DNA from: Megalopta genalis
Lineage: Eukaryota; Arthropoda; Insecta; Hymenoptera; Halictidae
DNA: 64,000 bases
Reading direction: 5' to 3'
Assembly: GCF_051020955.1 (NCBI RefSeq)
Contig: NW_027476373.1
Span: forward strand, 186,001-250,000
Each line of letters opens with the position of its first letter. The first letter of the stretch is position 1. The notes beneath the pieces are model-generated. The model was not told where the DNA came from. It searched no databases and worked only from the letters and a program-made list of their open reading frames with translations. The translations under genes and the position numbers were made by a program. This document shows, piece by piece, positions 13,775-27,310 of this stretch.

Positions 13775-16700
13775 ATGTGTTTCGCATGGATTGGAAGCAA
13801 ACTCATTTGCTTCGCCAGCATTTGAAGCTATACCACTTATATCGCAATTATCTGAAGATTATTGATTTGTTTCTCATTAACTTGTAGCTAAGCCTTCTAC
13901 TTCGCATTGATTTGAAGCTAAATCATGTGTTACCCATGGATTCGAAGCTAACTCGTTCGTTTCGCCTGCATTTGAAGCTGAATCATGTATATCACAAGTA
14001 TTTTAATCTGAACCGTTTGTTTCGCATGGATTCGAAGATCAGACTTCTGCTTCGCATTGATTTGAAGCTAAATCATGTGTTTTGCACGGATTTGAAGCTT
14101 ACTCGTTTGTTTTGCATGCAGTTGAAGCAAAATCATGTATATCACAAGTGTTTGAAGCGAAGCCGTTTGATTCGCATGGATTCGAAGATCAGCCTTCTAC
14201 TTCCCATTCATTTGAATATAAATCCTGTGCTTCGCATGGATTGGAACCCAACTCGTTTGTCTCGCATGCAGTTGAATCTAAATCATTTATGTCACAAGTA
14301 TTTGAAGCCAAATCATTCGTTTCGCATGGATTTGAAGCTAAGCCTTCTACTTCGCATTGAGTTGAATCCAAATCATGTGTTTCGCTTGGATTTGAAGCTA
14401 AGCCTTCTACTTCCAGTTGATTTGAAGCTAACCATATGTTTCTCAAGTATTTGAAGCTAAGCCTTCAACTTCGCATTGATTTGAAGCTAAATCATGTGTT
14501 CCGCTTGGATTTAAAGCTAACTCGTTTGATTCGCATGCAGTTGAAGCTATATCATGTATATCACAAATATTTGAAGTTGAAGCATTTGTGTCGCGTGAAT
14601 ATTAAGCTAAACCATGTGTTTCGCATGAATTTGAATCTAAATAATGTTTTTCGCATGGATTTGATGCTAACTCGATTGTCTCGCATGCAGTTGAAACTAA
14701 ATCATGTATATCACAAGTATTTGAAGCTGAACCATTTGTTTCGCCTGGATTCGAAGATCAGACTTCTGCTTCGCACTGATTTGAAGCGGAATCGTGTGTT
14801 TCTCCTGTATTTGAAGCTAACTCGTTAGTTTCGCATGGAGTTGAAACTAAATCATGTATGTCACAAGTATTAGAATCTTAACTTTTTGTTTCGCATTGAT
14901 TTGAGGCAGAATCATGTGTTTCGCTTGCATTTGAAGCTAACTCGATCGTTTCGCCTGCATTTGAAGCTAAATCATGTATATCACAAGTATTTGAAGCTAA
15001 ACCATTTGTTTCGCATGGATTCGAAGATCAGACTTCTGCTTCGCATTGATTTGAAACTAAATCATGTGTTTCGCATGGATTTGAAGCTTACTAGTTTGTT
15101 TTGCATGCAGTTGAAGCTAAATCATGACTATCACAAGTGTTTGAAGCTAAACCATTTGTTTTGCATGGATTCGAAGATCACCCTTCTTCTTCGCACTGAT
15201 TTGAAGCTAAATCATGTGTTTAGCATGGATTTGAAGCTAACACCTTTGTTTCGCATGCAGTTGAAGCTAAATTATGTATATCACAACTATTTGAAGCTAA
15301 ACAATTTGTTGCGCATGGATTTGAAACAATGCCTTCTACTTCGCATTGATTTGAAGCTAAATAATATGTTTCGCTTGGATTTTAAGCTAACTCGTTTGTT
15401 TGACCTGCAGTTGAAGTTAAATCATGAATATCACAAGTATTTGTAGCTAAACCATTCGTTTCGCAAGGACTTGAAGCTAAGGCTTCTACTTCGCATTGAG
15501 TTGAATGCAAATCATGTGTTTCGCTTGGATTTGAAGCTAATCCATCTGATTCGCATGTATTTGAAGCTAAGCATTCTACTTCGCATTTATTTGAAGCAGA
15601 ATCATGTGATTCCTTTGGATTTGAAGGTATCTCGTTTGTTTCGCACGCAGTTTAAGATGAATCATGTATATCAAAAGTAATTGAAGCTAAAGCATTTGTT
15701 TCGCATGGATTTGAAGATAAGCCTTCTACTTCGCATTGATTTGAAGCTGAATCATGTGGTTCGCTTGTATTCGAAGCTAACTCGTTTGTTTCGCAAGCAG
15801 TTGAAGATAAATCAAGTATATCAAAAGTATTTGAAGCTAAAGCAATTGATCCGCATGGATATGAAGCTAAGCCTTCTACATTGCAATTGATTCGAAGCTA
15901 AATCATGTGTTTCGTATGGATTTGAATCTAACTCGTTTGTTTCGCATGATGTTGAAGCTAAATCATGTATATCACAAGTATTTGAAGCTAAACCATTTTA
16001 TTCCCATGGATTTGAAGCTATGCCTTCTACTTCGCATTGATTTGTAGCTAAATCATGTGTTTCACATGGATTTGAAGCTAACTCTTTTGTTTCGAATGCA
16101 GTTGAAGCTAAATCATGTATTTAACAAGTATTTGAACCCAAACCATTTGTTTCGCATGGATTTGAAGCTAAACCATTTTATTCGCTTGTATTTGAAGCTA
16201 ACTCGTTTGTTTCGCACGCAGTTGAAGCTAAATCATGTATATCACAAGAGTTTGAAGCTAAACCATTTGTTTGGCAAGAATTTGAAGCTAAGCCTTCTAC
16301 TTCGCATTGATTTGAAGTCAAATCATGTGTTTCGCATGGATTTGAAGCTAACTCGTTTGTTTCTCCTGCATTTGAAGCTATATCACTTATATTCGCAAGT
16401 ATTTGAAGCTAAACCATACGTTTCCCATGGATTTGAAACTAACCCATCTACTTCGCATGAATTTGAAGCTATGTCATATGTTTCGCATGGATTTGAACAT
16501 TACTCGTTTGTTTCGCTTGCAGTTGAATCTATATCACTTATATTCGTAAGAATTTCAAGCCAAATCATTCGTTTCGCACGGATTTGAAGCTAAGCCTTCT
16601 ACTTCGCACTGATTTGAAGCTAAACCATTTGTTTCGCATGGATTTGAAGCTAACTCGTTTGTTTCGCATGCAATTGGAGCTAAATCATGTATCAAACAAG

Positions 16701-19700
16701 TATTTGAAGCTAAACCATTTGTTTCGCATGGATTCGAAGAAAACCCTTCTACTTCGAATTGATTTGAAGCTAAATCATGTGTTCCGCATGCATTTGAAGC
16801 TAACACGTTCGTTTCCCATGCAGTTGAAGCTAAATTATGTATATCACAAGTATTTGAAGCTGAACCATTTGTTTCGCACGAATATCAGGCTAAACCATGT
16901 GTTTGGAATGAATTTGAAGCTAAATCATGTGTTTCGCATAGATTTGAAGCTAACTCATTTGTTACGCATGCAGTTGATGCTGAATCATGTATATCCCAAG
17001 TATTTGAAGCTAACTATTTGATTCGTATGGATTTGAAGATAAGCCATCTACTTCGCATTGATTTTAATCGAAATCATATGTTTCGCACGGATTTAAAGCT
17101 ATCTCGTTTGTTTCGCATGCAGTTGAAGATAAATCATGTATATCACAGGTATTTCAAGCTAAACCATTTGATTCGCATGGATTTGAAGATAAGCCTTCTA
17201 CATCGCATTGATTTGAAGCTAAATCATGTGTTTCGTAAGGATTTGAAGCTAACTCGTTAGTTTTGCATGCTGTTGAATCTAAATTATGTATATCACAAGT
17301 ATTTGAAGCTATACCATTTGTTTCGCAAGGATTCGAAGCTAAATCATGTATATCACAAGTATTTGAAGCTAAACCATTTGTTTCGCATGGATTTGAAGAT
17401 AAGCCTTCTACTTCGCTTTGATTTGAAGCTAAATCGTGTGTTTCGCATGGATTTGAAGCTAACTCGTTAGTTTTGCATGCTGTTGAATCTAAATCATGTA
17501 TATCACAAGTATTTGAAGCTAAACCATTTGTTTCGCAAGTATTCGAAGATCAGCCTTCTACTTCGCATTGATAAGAAGCTAAATCATGTGTTTCGCATGG
17601 ATTTGAAGCTAACTCGTTCGTTTCGCTTGAATTTGAAGCTAAATCATGCACATCACAATTATTTGAAGCTAAACCATTTGATTCGCATGGATTTCAAAAT
17701 AAGCCTTCTACTTCGCATTGGTTTTAATCTAAATCATCTGTTTCGCATGGATTTAAAGCTATCTCGTTTGTTTCGCATGCAGTTGAAGATAAACCATGTA
17801 TATGACAGTTATTTCAAGCTAAATCATTTGATTCGCATGGATTTCATTATAAGCCTTCTACTTCGCATTGATTTGAAGCTAAATCATGTGTTTCGCTTGG
17901 ATTTATAGCTATCTCGTTTGTTTCGCATACAGTTGAAGCTAAATCATGTATATCACAAGTATTTGAAGCTAAACCATTTGTTTCGCAAGGATTCGAAGAT
18001 CAGCCTTCTACTTCGCATTGGTAAGAAGCTAAATCATGTGTTTCGCATGGATTTGAAGCTAACTCTTTTGTTTCGAATGCAGTTGAAGCTACATCATGTA
18101 TTTAACAAGTATTTGAACCCAAACCATTTGTTTCGCATGGATTTGAAGCAAAACCATTTAATTCGCTTGTATTTGAAGCTAACTCGTTTGTTTCGCACGC
18201 AGTTGAAGCTAAATCATGTATATCACAAGAATTTGAAGCTAAACCATTTGTTTGGCAAGAATTTGAAGCTAAGCCTTCTACTTCGCATTGATTTGAAGTC
18301 AAATCATGTGTTTCGCATGGATTTGAAGCTAACTCGTTTGTTTCTCCTGCATTTGAAGCTATATCACTTATATTCGCAAGTATTTGAAGCTAGACCAAAC
18401 GTTTCCCATGGATTTGAAACTAACCCATCTACTTCGCATGAATTTGAAGCTATGTCATATGTTTCGCATGGATTTGAACATTACTCGTTTGTTTCGCTTG
18501 CAGTTGAATCTATATCACTTATATTCGTAAGAATTTCAAGCCAAATCATTCGTTTCGCATGGATTTGAAGCTAAGCCTTCTACTTCGCACTGATTTGAAG
18601 CTAAACCATTTGTTTCGCATGGATTCGAAGATAAGCCTTCAACCACGCATTGAATTGAAGCTAAATCATGTGTTTCGTATGGATTTGAAGTTAACACGTT
18701 TCTTTCGCATGCTGTTGAAGCTAAATCATGTATATTACAAGCATTTGAAGCTAAACCATTTGTTTCGCATGGATTCGAAGATAAGCCTTCTACTTCGCAT
18801 TGATTTGATGCTAAATCACGTGTTTCGTTTGGAATTGAGGCTAAATCGTTTGTTTCGCATGCTGTTGAATGTAAATCATGTATATCACAAGTATTTGAAG
18901 CTAAACCATTTGTTTCGCATGGATTCGAAGATAAGCCTTCTACTTCGCATTGATTTGAAGCTAAATCATGTGTTTGGCATGGATTTGAAGCTAACTCGTT
19001 TGCTTCGTCTGCATTTGAAGCTATATCACTTATATTCGCCAGCATTTGGAGCTCAATCATTCGTTTCGCATGGATTTGAAGCTAAGCCTTCTACTTCGCA
19101 TTTATTTGAAGCTAAATCATGTGGTTGCGCATGGATTTGAAGATAACACGTTTGTTTCGCATGCAGTTGAAGCTATATCACTTATATTCGCAAGTATTTG
19201 AAACCAAATCATTCGGTTCGCATGGATTTGAAGCTATGCCTTCTACTTCGCATTGATTTGAAGTTAAATCATGTGTTTCGCATGGATTTGAAGCTAACTC
19301 GTTTGTTTAGCATGCAGTTGAATCTATATCACTTATATTCGCAAACATTTGAAGCTAAATAATTCGTTTGGTATGGATTTGAAGCTAAGCCTTCTACTTC
19401 GCATTGATTTGAAGCTAAATCATGTGTTTCGCATGGATTCGAGGCTAACTCGTTTGATTCGCATGCAGTTGAAGCTAAATCATGTTTATCACAAGTAGCT
19501 GAATCTAAACCATCTGTTTCGCATGAATATTAAGCTGAACCATGTGTTTCTCATGAATATGAAACTGTATCATGTGTTTCGCATGGATTTGAAGCTAACT
19601 CGTTTATTTCGTCTGCATTTGAAGCAAAATCATGTATATCACAAGTATTTGAAGCTGAACCATTTGTTTCTCACGTATTTGAATCTGAGCCTTCTACTTC

Positions 19701-22700
19701 GCATTGATTTGAAGCTGAATCATGTGTTTCGCATGGATTTGAAGCTACCTCGTTTGTTTCGCCTGCATTTGAAGCTACATTACATCTATTCGAAAGTATT
19801 TGATGATAAATCATTCGTTTCGCATGGATTTGAAGCTAATCCTTCAACTTCGCATTCATTTGAAGCTAAATCATGCGTTTCGCATGGATTTGAAGCTATA
19901 TCACTTATATTCGCAAGTATTTGAATGTCAATCATTCGTTTCGCATGGATTTGAAGCTAATCCTTCTACTTCGGATTGTTTTGAAGCTAAATCATGTGTT
20001 TCGCATGGATTTGTAGCTAACTCGTTTGATTCGCCAGCACTTCAAGCTATATCACTTATATGGCAAGTGTTAGAAGCTAAATCATATGTTTCGATTGGAT
20101 TTGAAACTAAACCATGTGTTTCGCATGAGTTTAATGCTAAATCATGTGTTTCGTTTGGATCTGAAGCTAACTCGTTTGTTTCGCATGCAGTTGAAACTAA
20201 ATCATGCATATCATAAGTCTTTGAATCTAAACCATTTGTTTCGCATGGATTCGAAGATAAAGCCATCTACTTCGCACTGATTTGAAGCTAAATCATGCGT
20301 GTCGCATGGTTTTGAAGATAACTCGTTGGTTTCGCATGCAGTTGACGCTATATCATGTATATCACAAGTATATCAAGCTGAACCATTTGTTTCGCATGAA
20401 TTTGACGCTAAACCTTCTACTTTGCAATGATTTCAAGCTAAATCATGTGTTTCGCATGGATTTGGAGCTAACTCGTTTGTTTCGCCTGCATTTGAAGCTA
20501 TATCACATATATCGCAAGTATCTGAAGCTAATTCATTTGTTTCTCATGGATTTGAAGCTAAGCCTTCTACCTCGCATGATTTGGACCTAAATCATGTGTT
20601 TCGCATGGATTTGAAGCTAACTCGTTGGTTTCGCATGCAGTTGAATCCAAATCAAGTATATCACAAGTATTTGAAGCTAAACTGTTTGATTCGCATGGAT
20701 TTGAAGCTAAGCATTCTACTTCGAATTTATTTGAGGGTAAGTCATGCGTTTCGCATGGATTTGAAGCTAATCCATCTGATTCGCATGTATTTGAAGCTAA
20801 GCATTCTACTTCGCATTTATTTGAAGCAGAATCATGTGATTCCTTTGGATTTGAAGGTATCTCGTTTGTTTCGCACGCAGTTTAAGATGAATCATGTATA
20901 TCAAAAGTAATTGAAGCTAAAGCATTTGTTTCGCATGGATTTGAAGATAAGCCTTCTACTTCGCATTGATTTGAAGCTGAATCATGTGGTTCGCTTGTAT
21001 TCGAAGCTAACTCGTTTGTTTCGCAAGCAGTTGAAGATAAATCAAGTATATCAAAAGTATTTGAAGCTAAAGCAATTGATCCGCATGGATATGAAGCTAA
21101 GCCTTCTACATTGCAATTGATTCGAAGCTAAATCATGTGTTTCGTATGGATTTGAATCTAACTCGTTTGTTTCGCATGATGTTGAAGCTAAATCATGTAT
21201 ATCACAAGTATTTGAAGCTAAACCATTTTATTCCCATGGATTTGAAGCTATGCCTTCTACTTCGCATTGATTTGTAGCTAAATCATGTGTTTCACATGGA
21301 TTTGAAGCTAACTCTTTTGTTTCGAATGCAGTTGAAGCTAAATCATGTATTTAACAAGTATTTGAACCCAAACCATTTGTTTCGCATGGATTTGAAGCTA
21401 AACCATTTGATTCGCTTGTATTTGAAGATAACTCGTTTGTTTCGCACGCAGTTGAAGCTAAATCATGTATATCACAAGAGTTTGAAGCTAAACCATTTGT
21501 TTGGCAAGAATTTGAAGCTAAGCCTTCTACTTCGCATTGATTTGAAGTCAAATCATGTGTTTCGCATGGATTTAAAGCTAACTCGTTTGTTTCTCCTGCA
21601 TTTGAAGCTATATCACTTATATTCGCAAGTATTTGAAGCTAAACCATACGTTTCCCATGGATTTGAAACTAAGCCATCTACTTCGCATGAATTTGAAGCT
21701 ATGTCATATGTTTCGCATGGATTTGAACATTACTCGTTTGTTTCGCTTGCAGTTGAATCTATATCACTTATATTCGTAAGAATTTCAAGCCAAATCATTC
21801 GATTCGCACGGATTTGAAGCTAAGCCTTCTACTTCGCACTGATTTGAAGCTAAACCATTTGTTTCGCATGGATTTGAAGCTAACTCGTTTGTTTCGCATG
21901 CAATTGGAGCTAAATCATGTATCAAACAAGTATTTGAAGCTAAACCATTTGTTTCGCATGGATTCGAAGAAAACCCTTCTACTTCGAATTGATTTGAAGC
22001 TAAATCATGTGTTCCGCATGCATTTGAAGCTAACACGTTCGTTTCCCATGCAGTTGAAGCTAAATTATGTATATCACCAGTATTTGAAGCTGAACCATTT
22101 GTTTCGCACGAATATCAGGCTAAACCATGTGTTTGGAATGAATTTGAAGCTAAATCATGTGTTTCGCATAGATTTGAAGCTAACTCATTTGTTACGCATG
22201 CAGTTGATGCTGAATCATGTATATCCCAAGTATTTGAAGCTAACTATTTGATTCGTATGGATTTGAAGATAAGCCATCTACTTCGCATTGATTTTAATCG
22301 AAATCATATGTTTCGCACGGATTTAAAGCTATCTCGTTTGTTTCGCATGCAGTTGAAGATAAATCATGTATATCACAGGTATTTCAAGCTAAACCATTTG
22401 ATTCGCATGGATTTGAAGATAAGCCTTCTACATCGCATTGATTTGAAGCTAAATCATGTGTTTCGTAAGGATTTGAAGCTAACTCGTTAGTTTTGCATGC
22501 TGTTGAATCTAAATTATGTATATCACAAGTATTTGAAGCTATACCATTTGTTTCGCAAGGATTCGAAGCTAAATCATGTATATCACAAGTATTTGAAGCT
22601 AAACCATTTGTTTCGCATGGATTTGAAGATAAGCCTTCTACTTCGCTTTGATTTGAAGCTAAATCGTGTGTTTCGCATGGAATTGAAGCTAACTCGTTAG

Positions 22701-24520
22701 TTTTGCATGCTGTTGAATCTAAATCATGTATATCACAAGTATTTGAAGCTAAACCATTTGTTTCGCAAGTATTCGAAGATCAGCCTTCTACTTCGCATTG
22801 ATAAGAAGCTAAATCATGTGTTTCGCATGGATTTGAAGCTAACTCGTTCGTTTCGCTTGCATTTGAAGCTAAATCATGCACATCACAATTATTTGAAGCT
22901 AAACCATTTGATTCGCATGGATTTCAAAATAAGCCTTCTACTTCGCATTGGTTTTAATCTAAATCATCTGTTTCGCATGGATTTAAAGCTATCTCGTTTG
23001 TTTCGCATGCAGTTGAAGATAAACCATGTATATGACAGTTATTTCAAGCTAAACCATTTGATTCGCATGGATTTCATTATAAGCCTTCTACTTCGCATTG
23101 ATTTGAAGCTAAATCATGTGTTTCGCTTGGATTTATAGCTATCTCGTTTGTTTCGCATACAGTTGAAGCTAAATCATGTATATCACAAGTATTTGAAGCT
23201 AAACCATTTGTTTCGCAAGGATTCGAAGATCAGCCTTCTACTTCGCATTGATAAGAAGCTAAATCATGTGTTTCGCATGGATTTGAAGCTAACTCTTTTG
23301 TTTCGAATGCAGTTGAAGCTACATCATGTATTTAACAAGTATTTGAACCCAAACCATTTGTTTCGCATGGATTTGAAGCAAAACCATTTAATTCGCTTGT
23401 ATTTGAAGCTAACTCGTTTGTTTCGCACGCAGTTGAAGCTAAATCATGTATATCACAAGAATTTGAAGCTAAACCATTTGTTTGGCAAGAATTTGAAGCT
23501 AAGCCTTCTACTTCGCATTGATTTGAAGTCAAATCATGTGTTTCGCATGGATTTGAAGCTAACTCGTTTGTTTCTCCTGCATTTGAAGCTATATCACTTA
23601 TATTCGCAAGTATTTGAAGCTAAACCAAACGTTTCCCATGGATTTGAAACTAACCCATCTACTTCGCATGAATTTGAAGCTATGTCATATGTTTCGCATG
23701 GATTTGAACATTACTCGTTTGTTTCGCTTGCAGTTGAATCTATATCACTTATATTCGTAAGAATTTCAAGCCAAATCATTCGTTTCGCATGGATTTGAAG
23801 CTAAGCCTTCTACTTCGCACTGATTTGAAGCTAAACCATTTGTTTCGCATGGATTCGAAGATAAGCCTTCAACCACGCATTGAATTGAAGCTAAATAATG
23901 TGTTTCGTATGGATTTGAAGTTAACACGTTTCTTTCGCATGCTGTTGAAGCTAAATCATGTATATTACAAGCATTTGAAGCTAAACCATTTGTTTCGCAT
24001 GGATTCGAAGATAAGCCTTCTACTTCGCATTGATTTGATGCTAAATCACGTGTTTCGTTTGGAATTGAGGCTAAATCGTTTGTTTCGCATGCTGTTGAAT
24101 GTAAATCATGTATATCACAAGTATTTGAAGCTAAACCATTTGTTTCGCATGGATTCGAAGATAAGCCTTCTACTTCGCATTGATTTGAAGCTAAATCATG
24201 TGTTTGGCATGGATTTGAAGCTAACTCGTTTGCTTCGTCTGCATTTGAAGCTATATCACTTATATTCGCCAGCATTTGGAGCTCAATCATTCGTTTCGCA
24301 TGGATTTGAAGCTAAGCCTTCTACTTCGCATTTATTTGAAGCTAAATCATGTGGTTGCGCATGGATTTGAAGATAACACGTTTGTTTCGCATGCAGTTGA
24401 AGCTATATCACTTATATTCGCAAGTATTTGAAACCAAATCATTCGGTTCGCATGGATTTGAAGCTATGCCTTCTACTTCGCATTGATTTGAAGTTAAATC
24501 ATGTGTTTCGCATGGATTTG
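13775..24520. repeat. 11,445-bp composite higher-order repeat, copy 2 (right part replaced)
   Basis: Collinear with 2330-13075 at an offset of 11,445 bp with few differences. One is GTATTTGTAGC at 15441 in place of GTATTTGAAGC at 3996, which adds a stop in one frame. Homology to copy 1 ends at about 24520. Beyond that point copy 2 follows the sequence of 19291-20080 instead of the 13080-13774 segment. This right end therefore marks a recombination junction between repeat blocks. Confidence 0.88.
15526..19295. repeat. 3.77-kb core module, copy 3
   Basis: Lies 11,445 bp downstream of copy 1 and shares its diagnostic bases (ACCATTTTATTCG near 16172 and GCTAGACCAAACG near 18390). It is therefore the duplicate of copy 1, carried along in the larger 11,445-bp duplication. 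Confidence 0.88.
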
Positions 24521-24525
24521 AAGCT
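20756..24525. repeat. 3.77-kb core module, copy 4
   Basis: Lies 11,445 bp downstream of copy 2 and shares its diagnostic bases (ACCATTTGATTCG near 21402 and GCTAAACCAAACG near 23620). Unlike copy 2, its homology to copy 3 continues rightward past the core to about 25250. Confidence 0.88.
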
Positions 24526-25250
24526 AACTCGTTTGTTTAGCATGCAGTTGAATCTATATCACTTATATTCGCAAGCATTTGAAGCTAAATAATTCGTTTG
24601 GTATGGATTTGAAGCTAAGCCTTCTACTTCGCATTGATTTGAAGCTAAATCATGTGTTTCGCATGGATTCGAGGCTAACTCGTTTGATTCGCATGCAGTT
24701 GAAGCTAAATCATGTTTATCACAAGTAGCTGAATCTAAACCATCTGTTTCGCATGAATATTAAGCTGAACCATGTGTTTCTCATGAATATGAAACTATAT
24801 CATGTGTTTCGCATGGATTTGAAGCTAACTCGTTTATTTCGTCTGCATTTGAAGCAAAATCATGTATATCACAAGTATTTGAAGCTGAACCATTTGTTTC
24901 TCACGTATTTGAATCTGAGCCTTCTACTTCGCATTGATTTGAAGCTGAATCATGTGTTTCGCATGGATTTGAAGCTACCTCGTTTGTTTCGCCTGCATTT
25001 GAAGCTACATTACATCTATTCGAAAGTATTTGATGATAAATCATTCGTTTCGCATGGATTTGAAGCTATATCACTTATATTCGCAAGTATTTGAATGTCA
25101 ATCATTCGTTTCGCATGGATTTGAAGCTAATCCTTCTACTTCGGATTGTTTTGAAGCTAAATCATGTGTTTCGCATGGATTTGTAGCTAACTTCGTTGAT
25201 TCGCCAGCACTTCAAGCTATATCACTTATATGGCAAGTGTTAGAAGCTAA
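24521..25250. repeat. Rightward extension of core copy 4 with a 60-bp deletion
   Basis: Matches 19291-20080. The offset is 5,230 bp up to about 25060 and then 5,170 bp, because exactly two monomers (60 bp, present near 19832-19891) are missing. The match ends where 25256 reads GTGTCGCATGGG and 20086 reads ATGTTTCGATTGG. Confidence 0.82.
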
Positions 25251-25517
25251 ATCATTTGTGTCGCATGGGTTTGAAGCTAAGCCTTCTACTTCGGATGGAT
25301 TTGAAGCTAAATCATGCGTTTCGCTTGGATTTAAAACTAACTTGTTTGTTTCGCATGCAGTTGAAACTAAATCATGTATATCACAAGTATTTGAAGCTGA
25401 ACCATTTGTTTCGCATGAATGTTAAGCTAAACCATGTGTTTCGAATGAATTTGAAGCTAAATCATGTGTTTCGCAGGGATTCGAAGCTAACTCGTTTGTT
25501 TCGCCTGCATTTGAAGC
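25071..25517. repeat. ~447-bp local duplication, copy 1 (offset 902 bp)
   Basis: Matches 25973-26419 with scattered differences. One is that GAATGTTAAGC near 25417 is GAATATTAAGC in the other copy. The offset of 902 bp is 30 monomers plus 2 bp, so the interval between the copies contains monomers with odd-sized insertions. Confidence 0.78.
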
Positions 25518-25972
25518 TAAATCATGTACGTGACAAGTATATGCAGCTAAACCATTTGATTCGCATGGATTTGAAACTAAGCCTTCTACTTCGCATTGAT
25601 TTGAAGCTAAATCATGTGTTTCGCTTGGATTTGAAGATAACTCGTTCGATTCGCATGCAGTTGAAGCTAAATCATGTAAATCACAATTATATGAAGCTAA
25701 ATCATTAGTTTCGCATGGTTTTGTTTCTAAGCCTTCTACTTCGCATTGATTAGAAGCTAAATCATGTTTTCCGCATGAATTTGAAGCTAACTCGTTTGTT
25801 TCGCACGCAGTTGACGCTAAATTATGTATATCACGATTATTTGAAGCTATTCCATTTGATTCGCATGGATTTGAAACGAAGCCTTCTGCTACGCATTGAG
25901 TTGAAGCTAAAACATGCATCTCGCATGGATTTGAAGCTAGCTCGTTTTTTTCCGCCTGCATTTGGAGCTATA

Positions 25973-26419
25973 TCACTTATATTCGCAAGTATTTGAAGGT
26001 CAATCATTCGTTTCGCATGGATTTGAAGCTAATCCTTCTACTTCGCATTCATTTGAAGCTAAATCATGCGTTTCGCACGGATTTGTAGCTAACTCGTTTG
26101 ATTCGCCAGCATTTCAAGCTATATCACTTATACGGCAAGTGTTAGAAGCTAAATCATTTGTGTCGCATGGGTTTGAAGCTAAGCCTTCTACTTCGGATGG
26201 ATTTGAAGCTAAATCATGCGTTTCGCTTGGATTTAAAACTAACTTGTTTGTTTCGCATGCAGTTGAAACTAAATCATGTATATCACAAGTATTTGAAGCT
26301 GAACCATTTGTTTCGCATGAATATTAAGCTAAACCATGTGTTTCGAATGAATTTGAAGCTAAATCATGTGTTTCGCAGGGATTCGAAGCTAACTCGTTTG
26401 TTTCGCCTGCATTTGAAGC
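25973..26419. repeat. ~447-bp local duplication, copy 2 (offset 902 bp)
   Basis: Partner of 25071-25517. The interval between the copies (25518-25972) is ordinary array with the variant monomers GATTAGAAGC and GAAACGAAGC. It ends in a 31-bp monomer with a T6 run near 25945. Confidence 0.78.
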
Positions 26420-27310
26420 GAAATCGTGTATATCACAAGTATTTGAATCTGAACCATTTGTTTCGCATGAATATCAAGCTAAACCATGTGTTTCGCATGG
26501 ATTTGAAGCTAACTCGTTGGTTTCGCGTGCAGTTGAATCTAAATCAAGTATATCACAAGTATTTGAAGCTAAACTGTTTGATTCGCATGGATTTGAAGCT
26601 AAGCATTCTACTTCGAATTTATTTGAGGGTAAGTCATGCGTTTCGCATGGATTTGAAGCTAATCCATCTGATTCGCATGTATTTGAAGCTAAGCATTCTA
26701 CTTCGCATTTATTTGAAGCAGAATCATGTGATTCCTTTGGATTTGAAGGTATCTCGTTTGTTTCGCACGCAGTTTAAGATGAACCATGTATATCAAAAGT
26801 AATTGAAGCTAAAGCATTTGTTTCGCATGAATTTGAAGATAAGCCTTCTACTTCGCATTGATTTGAAGCTAAATCATGTGTTTCGCATGGGTTTGAAGCT
26901 AACTCGTTTGTTTCGCATGCAGTTGAAGCTACATCATGTATGTCACAAGTATTAGAATCTTAACTTTTTGTTTCGCATTGATTTGAGGCAGAATCATGTG
27001 TTTCGCTTGCATTTGAAGCTAACTCGATCGTTTCGCCTGCATTTGAAGCTAAATCATGTATATCACAAGTATTTGAAGCTAAACCATTTGTTTCGCATGG
27101 ATTTGAAACAATGCCTTCTACTTCGCATTGATTTGAAGCTAAATAATATGTTTCGCTTGGATTTTAAGCTAACTCGTTTGTTTGACATGCAGTTGAAGTT
27201 AAATCATGAATATCACAAGTATTTGAAGCTAAACCATTCGTTTCGCAAGGATTTGAAGCTAAGGCTTCTACTTCGCATTGAGTTGAATGCAAATCATGTG
27301 TTTCTCATGT
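26420..27310. repeat. Mosaic satellite segment joining pieces of the 11.4-kb HOR
   Basis: About 26460-26870 follows 20570-20980 (offset 5,892 bp; the GAAGCAGAATCATGTG landmark is shared). About 26935-27100 follows 14855-15018, with the landmark TTAGAATCTTAAC. From 27106 the match moves to 15316 onward (GAAACAATGCC), which implies loss of about 290 bp relative to the source. The segment is a patchwork of rearranged HOR pieces. Confidence 0.7.
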
